Shown here: in pieces, positions 6,758 to 10,231 of the stretch | How positions within the stretch are numbered: position 1 is the stretch's first letter | Layout: every line of letters starts with the position of its first letter | From: a bacterium | GTDB lineage: Bacteria; Sumerlaeota; Sumerlaeia; UBA8349 | NCBI GenBank assembly: GCA_013203855.1 | Contig: JABMPG010000325.1 | Span: 1 to 10,231, forward strand | Direction: 5' to 3' | Length of the DNA stretch: 10,231 nt | Program-made: the position numbers and the translations under genes | Notes under the pieces: model-generated | Database searches by the model: none | What the model was told of the DNA's origin: nothing | The model's input: the letters and a program-made list of their open reading frames with translations, nothing else

Positions 6758-8340
6758 CCGACGAGAACCGGCTGGCGAAAGATTCTCCCTTCCGGGTGCC
6801 CGTGGGGTTCCTGGCGGCGTTTTTCGCCTTCGCGGCGGTCGTGGGCTGCGTCGATTTCTATTTTCCGGATTTCAGCTATCGCAGCCGCGAAAACGATGCG
6901 ACCTTCTTCTACGTTCTGTTCTTCATCCTGATCGCGTCGGACCGGGAACGGCCGATTCTCAAGAGGCTTGTGGTCACGGCGTTGGCCATCCTTGCGGCGG
7001 TGGGTTACGGCCTGTTGCTTCATCGCCTTCATCCGCACATCACCACGGGCCTACTGATGGAGCGGCTCTTTTCAAATCGGGCGCTCTACTTCACCATCGG
7101 CACGATCTGGCTCGCTTCGCCTCTTGTGCTGAACCGCCATGCGCGATATGGAGCCTGGCTTCGGGCGGCGGGTCTTCTGGTACTCCTGTTCTTCCTGCTG
7201 CGGTTCGCCAGCATCCTCTCATCCCGATACACAGCGCGGAGTTTCAACGACTTCACTTCGGAACAGGCGCTCCTGGTGGCGTTTCTTTTCTCGTGGCTTC
7301 GGGCGGCCCATCATGACCCGCGCGTGCGGAGGCTGAGCGGGACGTTTTTCCTCTACGGTCTTGGCATACTCGTAGTCGCCGGAACCGGGATCGGTTTGCT
7401 GGACCTGTGGGGCGGAGAGACTTTGCGCGAGCGGCTGGCGGCCTGGAGTTTCATCCATGTCGAACAGCCTGGAGCCGAGGATTTCCTGCCTCAGCGCCGC
7501 CTCACCTTTCCCCGCCGAATCTTCAATCAAACGAGTTATCTTGGCATTGCCGCCCTCTTCATGTTTCTGATCTCCCTCTTCCGCGTGGAGAAACGCCGCC
7601 GCCGAGGGTGCGAGTGGCTGGCGCTAATCACGGTGGCCGCGGCATTCTGCGTCCTGTATTTCTCCTCCACCCGAAGCGCCCTCGTGTTCGGCATCGGCGG
7701 GCTGGGACTGTGGCTGCTCCTGTCGATCCGAGTCCGGTGGGCTCTGCCCGCGATTGTCGGGCTGGCCGCCGCAGGGGTCATCCTCATCCTGCTGATGCCC
7801 GCGCCAAAGCGGACATTCTTCGTCGATGCCTTCAAACCCGCGATGTACGCGACCGAGGGGCCGATGACCTCGATGCAGGAGCGATTCCTGGGCTGGCACT
7901 GGGGTGTCGAAGTGGTCCGGCGCTTTCCGCTCAGCGGTTACGGTTACGGCACCCGGAATATCGAACGAATCTACAACAAGTATCTCGAAAGCGAAGAGGC
8001 TGATTCGCGATTGCGGGTTCAACGACTTGCGGGGCGGGATTTTCAGCACCTGCATAATCTGTGGGTTCAGACTGCGGCCGAGAGCGGGCTTCCGGCCGCC
8101 GCCGCGCTGCTCGCGTTCTGCCTTCTGCGGTGGACGATGCTGATCCGGGCCTGGCAGACGACGAGGGGCGGAACGCGTAGGCGCTTGGCGGGATGGATCG
8201 CCCTCGAGTGCGTCCTGTTTCTGCTCGGGATGCTCTTCTACATGTTCCGCTACAACTTCGGGTACTTCACCTGGGCCATCTGGATCTATGCCCTGAGCGA
8301 GGCGAACGAGGTGCTGTCAGAGAAGCAAGCCAAGGCATAG
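6754..8340 (+). CDS. Wzy_C-family polytopic membrane protein: O-antigen ligase / O-oligosaccharyltransferase-like (528 aa)
   Basis: An inner-membrane protein with roughly 12-14 hydrophobic segments (for example 15-38, 73-91, 110-126, 136-155, 197-215, 261-276, 307-347, 447-465, 481-512). The family signature is visible: LYFSSTRSALVFGIGGLGLW (301-320), then a large loop about 350-445 with GWHWGVEVVRRFPLSGYGYGT and HLHNLWVQTAAESGL (H432, H434, N435), then a further membrane pair. Family members move a lipid-linked glycan onto lipid A-core (WaaL) or protein (PilO/PglL), or polymerise repeat units (Wzy); sequence alone does not separate these. I chose GTG at 6754: it overlaps the upstream stop as GTGA, with GAGGGG 6 nt upstream, while the frame-open starts at 6694 and 6700 lie within the previous gene with less support. 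It is the last gene of the operon, followed at once by a terminator. Confidence 0.85.
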   Translation: MTDENRLAKDSPFRVPVGFLAAFFAFAAVVGCVDFYFPDFSYRSRENDATFFYVLFFILIASDRERPILKRLVVTALAILAAVGYGLLLHRLHPHITTGLLMERLFSNRALYFTIGTIWLASPLVLNRHARYGAWLRAAGLLVLLFFLLRFASILSSRYTARSFNDFTSEQALLVAFLFSWLRAAHHDPRVRRLSGTFFLYGLGILVVAGTGIGLLDLWGGETLRERLAAWSFIHVEQPGAEDFLPQRRLTFPRRIFNQTSYLGIAALFMFLISLFRVEKRRRRGCEWLALITVAAAFCVLYFSSTRSALVFGIGGLGLWLLLSIRVRWALPAIVGLAAAGVILILLMPAPKRTFFVDAFKPAMYATEGPMTSMQERFLGWHWGVEVVRRFPLSGYGYGTRNIERIYNKYLESEEADSRLRVQRLAGRDFQHLHNLWVQTAAESGLPAAAALLAFCLLRWTMLIRAWQTTRGGTRRRLAGWIALECVLFLLGMLFYMFRYNFGYFTWAIWIYALSEANEVLSEKQAKA

Positions 8341-8374
8341 AAAAAGGGAAGACGGTCGAGCGCCTTCCCTTTCT
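8341..8374. terminator. Bidirectional intrinsic terminator between convergent operons
   Basis: AAAGGGAAG (8343-8351) pairs with CTTCCCTTT (8364-8372). After one mismatch, an inner CG/CG pair closes a 6-nt loop. Rightward transcripts end the stem in TTTCT. Leftward transcripts end it in TTTTTCT, because the left flank is AAAAA. It begins directly after the stop at 8340 and lies 28 bp before the end of the opposing asd gene, as expected for a shared terminator. Confidence 0.85.
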
Positions 8375-8401
8375 CCGGTTCTGTAGGCTCGTGAATCCGC
8401 C

Positions 8402-9487
8402 TCAGCCGATGAAGCCCTTAGCCTTGAGCAGCTCCGCGTTGAGAATTCCGCCGCCAGCCGCGCCACGCACGGTGTTGTGGGACAGGCCGACGAAGCGATA
8501 GTCAAAGACGTGGCACTCGCGCAGACGGCCGACGCTGACGGCCATGGCCTTGTCGGCGTCGCGATCCTTGCGGGGCTGAGGCCGGTCTTTTTCCTCGCGA
8601 TAGATGATCGGCTGCCGTGGCGCGAAGGGCAAGTCGAGTTCCTGGGGCACGCCCTTGAACTCGCGCCAGATGGCCTTGATCTCGTCGATGGAGGGCTTTT
8701 TGCTGCCGAAGCCGATGCTGACGCAGGCCGTGTGGCCGTCGATGACCGGCACGCGGTTGCAGTGGGCCGAGATCTTCATGCTCTGGTCGTAGACGACTTG
8801 GCCGTTCTCGATCTTGCCGAGAATCTTCTGTGGTTCGCGTTCGGATTTCTCTTCCTCACCGCCGATGAAGGGCACGACGTTGTCGATCATGTCGAGGGAC
8901 GCGACGCCGGGGTAGCCAGCGCCGGAGACCGCCTGCATGGTGGTGAGAATCATTTGCGAAATGGGGTAACCGGCCTGGATGAGGGCGTAGACCGGGGTGA
9001 TGTAGCTCTGAAGGCTGCAGTTGGGCTTGACGACGATCAGGCCTTTGTCCCAACCATGATTCTTGCGCTGGGTTTCGAACAGGCTGGTATGGTCCGGGTT
9101 GATCTCGGGGATGAGCATGGGAACATCGGGCGTGTGGCGGTTGGCCGAGTTGTTCGAGACGACGGGCAGGCCGGCGGCGGCGTATTTATTTTCGAGTTCG
9201 CGGACGAGTTCCTTGTCCATCTCGACGGACGAAAAGACGAAGTCGCAGTTTTTGCGGGAGGCTTCGACGTCATTGGCGTCACCGACAATCAGATTTCGCG
9301 CCTCGGCGGGAATTTCTTCCTCCATCTGCCAGCGTCCGGCTGTAGCCTCGGTGTACGTTTTGCCGGCCGACCGGGGCGAAGCGGCCAAGTAGCTGATGCG
9401 GAACCAGGGATGGTCGCGCAGCAGCCTGACGTAGTTTTGGCCCACCATGCCGGTGGCGCCGATGATGCCTGCTCTGATCTTTTCCAT
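8402..9487 (-). CDS. asd: Aspartate-semialdehyde dehydrogenase, archaeal/fungal type (361 aa)
   Basis: It reduces L-aspartyl-4-phosphate with NADPH to aspartate semialdehyde, the branch point to lysine/diaminopimelate, threonine and methionine, in the cytosol. The NADP-binding fold opens with GIIGATGMVGQNYVRLL (8-24). The catalytic cysteine is C157 in VVKPNCSLQSY, and the catalytic histidine is probably H252 in CNRVPVIDGHT. QAVSGAGYPG (185-194), DRPQPRKDRD (301-310) and HNTVRGAAGGGILNAELL (337-354) are further hallmarks of this subfamily, which differs clearly from the E. coli Asd type. The length is normal. A related family, malonyl-CoA reductase of Sulfolobales, shares the fold; nothing here points to it. 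The ATG at 9487 has AGGAGGAG about 10 nt upstream, a slightly long spacing. It is monocistronic in this window, with its own promoter at 9532-9560, and converges on the glycan operon. Confidence 0.93.
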   Translation of the reverse strand: MEKIRAGIIGATGMVGQNYVRLLRDHPWFRISYLAASPRSAGKTYTEATAGRWQMEEEIPAEARNLIVGDANDVEASRKNCDFVFSSVEMDKELVRELENKYAAAGLPVVSNNSANRHTPDVPMLIPEINPDHTSLFETQRKNHGWDKGLIVVKPNCSLQSYITPVYALIQAGYPISQMILTTMQAVSGAGYPGVASLDMIDNVVPFIGGEEEKSEREPQKILGKIENGQVVYDQSMKISAHCNRVPVIDGHTACVSIGFGSKKPSIDEIKAIWREFKGVPQELDLPFAPRQPIIYREEKDRPQPRKDRDADKAMAVSVGRLRECHVFDYRFVGLSHNTVRGAAGGGILNAELLKAKGFIG

Positions 9488-9531
9488 GTTATGTAGTCTC
9501 CTCCTGCCTCCGTAGGATACAGAGGCTTTTG

Positions 9532-9560
9532 ATTTTACAGGAGGCGGGATGGGAAGTCAA
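9532..9560 (-). promoter_or_regulatory. Strong sigma70-type promoter of asd
   Basis: On the minus strand, a -35 TTGACT (9555-9560, 5 of 6) and a -10 TAAAAT (9532-9537, 5 of 6) are separated by exactly 17 bp. The start would be near 9525, giving a leader of about 40 nt before the ATG at 9487. I see no riboswitch or leader peptide in that short leader, so regulation by a lysine riboswitch is not supported. Confidence 0.75.
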
Positions 9561-9776
9561 GATCGAGGGTCAATAAAACGACGATGTCTTCCCCAGGAAT
9601 CCTGCGTGAATTCCCGCAAGTTATTTGACTTCAGTACACCGAGAGAGTTCGCAGCTGGAACCACTCTTTTCTCGCGGATTTTTGGGGTAACTTTTTGCTG
9701 GGAATCAGGAGGGTCTCTCGCAAATAGACAGGGACGAACCATAGCGTAAGTCCAAACCTATGAACGGGAGGCCACC
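9561..9776. other. Non-coding gap with lower GC and T-rich runs
   Basis: This stretch lies between the asd promoter and the next small ORF. It is visibly richer in A/T than its surroundings, with T-runs near 9667, 9680 and 9692. An open frame at 9549-9749 (66 codons) has a good AGGAGG before its ATG, but its codons lack the G/C third-base preference of neighbouring genes and its product resembles nothing I know. A weak hairpin (CGAGA/TCTCG, about 9640-9675) is followed by T-runs. No convincing gene is seen. Confidence 0.4.
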
Positions 9777-10051
9777 ATGAATATCGCACGGATCGCCGAC
9801 GCGGTCATCGCCTGATACGGCGAGGCGGAGATGCACGCCTATGCGCCGCCGTGCATCTCGGGACTCAGACCAAACTGCGGATTCTGGCCCATCACGTCCT
9901 GAAGGCGGCCCAGCGAATCTTCGGTATCCCAGACTTGCGCCACTACGCCCTGGCCGACGGTTTCGCCGAAATCCTCCACCGCTCCGGCAAAGCACCTCGA
10001 AGCGGACCGCTGATTGAAACCTCCGACGCCCAACTGCTCTTGTTCCAGTAG
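9777..10051 (+). pseudogene. Probable broken small gene, or short leader ORF plus downstream ORF
   Basis: An ATG at 9777 has a good GGGAGG 5 nt upstream (9766-9771) but meets TGA after only 12 codons (MNIARIADAVIA, stop 9813-9815). The same frame continues with G/C-rich third bases (YGEAEMHAYAPP) to about 9851. From there the coding-like signal moves to another frame, open to the TAG at 10049-10051 (LRILAHHVLKAAQRIFG, then LADGFAEILHRSG). A GTG at 9851 could start that second frame (66 codons) but has no ribosome site. The simplest reading is one gene of about 90 codons broken by a nonsense change and a frameshift. The alternative is a translated leader peptide controlling the second ORF through the hairpin at 9828-9859. 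I do not recognise the product. After the stop, an imperfect hairpin (about 10053-10088) has no T-tract. Confidence 0.35.
9828..9859. repeat. Perfect 10-bp inverted repeat with 12-nt loop
   Basis: GAGATGCACG (9828-9837) is the exact reverse complement of CGTGCATCTC (9850-9859). No T-tract follows on either strand, so it is not an intrinsic terminator. The right arm covers the GTG at 9851 and the point where the coding-like frame changes. Confidence 0.8.
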
Positions 10052-10092
10052 GGAAGGCCCGGAGCTTTTGGGGAAAGTCCTCCTTCCGACTC

Positions 10093-10121
10093 TTGACGAG
10101 ACCCGAAGGGGCGGGTAGGGT
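10093..10121 (+). promoter_or_regulatory. Promoter candidate for the PurF-like gene
   Basis: A -35 TTGACG (10093-10098, 5 of 6) and a -10 TAGGGT (10116-10121) are 17 bp apart. The -10 keeps only positions 1, 2 and 6 of TATAAT, which are the most conserved ones. Transcription would begin about 45 nt before the ATG at 10173. Confidence 0.4.
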
Positions 10122-10172
10122 GAGAGACTCATGGCGCCGTCCGGCGCGTCTCGGAGAAATGGAGGATCAAAA

Positions 10173-10231
10173 ATGGGCGGTTTTTTCGGTGTAGTCTCCA
10201 AAGAGGACTGTGTTACGGACCTGTTCTACGG
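10173..10231 (+). CDS. PurF-like amidophosphoribosyltransferase homologue, first 19 codons only, Cys2 absent
   Basis: The gene begins at ATG 10173 with GGAGG 7 nt upstream (10161-10165) and is cut by the right window edge. The visible residues, MGGFFGVVSKEDC followed by VTDLFY, match the N-terminus of class II glutamine amidotransferases of the PurF (amidophosphoribosyltransferase) family, which attach ammonia from glutamine to PRPP in the first step of purine synthesis. Classical PurF starts MCGI/MCGF, and after Met removal Cys becomes the catalytic nucleophile. Here that position is Gly. From memory, a PurF-like branch starting MGGFFG is known in several phyla, so this is probably a real variant and not a sequencing error. 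Glutamine hydrolysis by the usual route would not be possible. Only 19 residues are visible, so the phosphoribosyltransferase half cannot be checked. Confidence 0.7.
   Translation, partial: MGGFFGVVSKEDCVTDLFY

Noticed and set aside
8477..9496. 339-codon open frame opposite asd
   Set aside because: It mirrors the asd codons, and asd has all catalytic motifs, a ribosome site and a promoter.
9549..9749. 66-codon ORF with AGGAGG 4 nt before its ATG
   Set aside because: Its codon third bases are not G/C-biased like real neighbours, the product looks random, and the ribosome-site bases lie next to the asd -10. I cannot exclude a small protein but do not call it.
9777..9815. TGA at 9813 as a selenocysteine codon
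   Set aside because: The same frame ends again about 29 codons later, and I see no SECIS-like element or family known to need Sec; a nonsense change or short leader is simpler.

Overview
The window is GC-rich, gene-dense bacterial DNA, most likely chromosomal. It carries no rRNA, tRNA, CRISPR, transposase or phage gene that I can see. A lipoprotein signal, a combined Tat/lipobox signal, a membrane diguanylate cyclase and an O-antigen-ligase-family protein all suggest a diderm (Gram-negative-type) bacterium. The archaeal/fungal-type aspartate-semialdehyde dehydrogenase, the CPxGGxY-type pilin and a PurF-like protein starting MGGFFGV suggest a less-studied phylum, perhaps in or near the PVC, Sumerlaeota or Hydrogenedentota groups. 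That placement is inference from protein flavour; the window holds no marker that fixes taxonomy.

Layout. (1) Positions 1-2517, minus strand: a sensor diguanylate cyclase (Cache-like sensor, GAF, GGDEF) followed by an exported metallophosphoesterase that runs off the window, joined by an ATGA overlap. (2) 2518-2740: a divergent control region, with a TTGACA promoter candidate reading right. (3) 2741-3568, plus: a lipoprotein that is essentially a stand-alone Cache-like sensor domain. (4) 3714-8340, plus: a tight four-gene operon with its own promoter. It encodes a pilin-like protein, two GT4 glycosyltransferases and a Wzy_C-family membrane ligase/polymerase, and the last three genes are linked by GTGA overlaps. 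(5) 8341-8374: a bidirectional terminator between convergent transcripts. (6) 8402-9487, minus: asd, with a strong promoter at 9532-9560. (7) 9488-10172: 685 bp without a convincing intact gene. It holds the asd promoter, a probably broken small gene or leader ORF containing a perfect 10-bp inverted repeat, and a promoter candidate for the last gene. (8) 10173-10231, plus: the start of a PurF-like amidophosphoribosyltransferase homologue that lacks the usual Cys2.

Working together. The left part looks like a signalling module: two Cache-like periplasmic sensors, one of which makes c-di-GMP. The central operon looks like a surface-glycan unit. Its most interesting feature is that it begins with a pilin-like gene and ends with a Wzy_C-family protein, the family that includes both O-antigen ligases and pilin O-oligosaccharyltransferases. 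A dedicated pilin or pseudopilin glycosylation cassette is therefore possible, though ordinary LPS/exopolysaccharide assembly next to a pilin gene is not excluded. c-di-GMP commonly controls pili and exopolysaccharide, so a link between the two modules is plausible but not shown.
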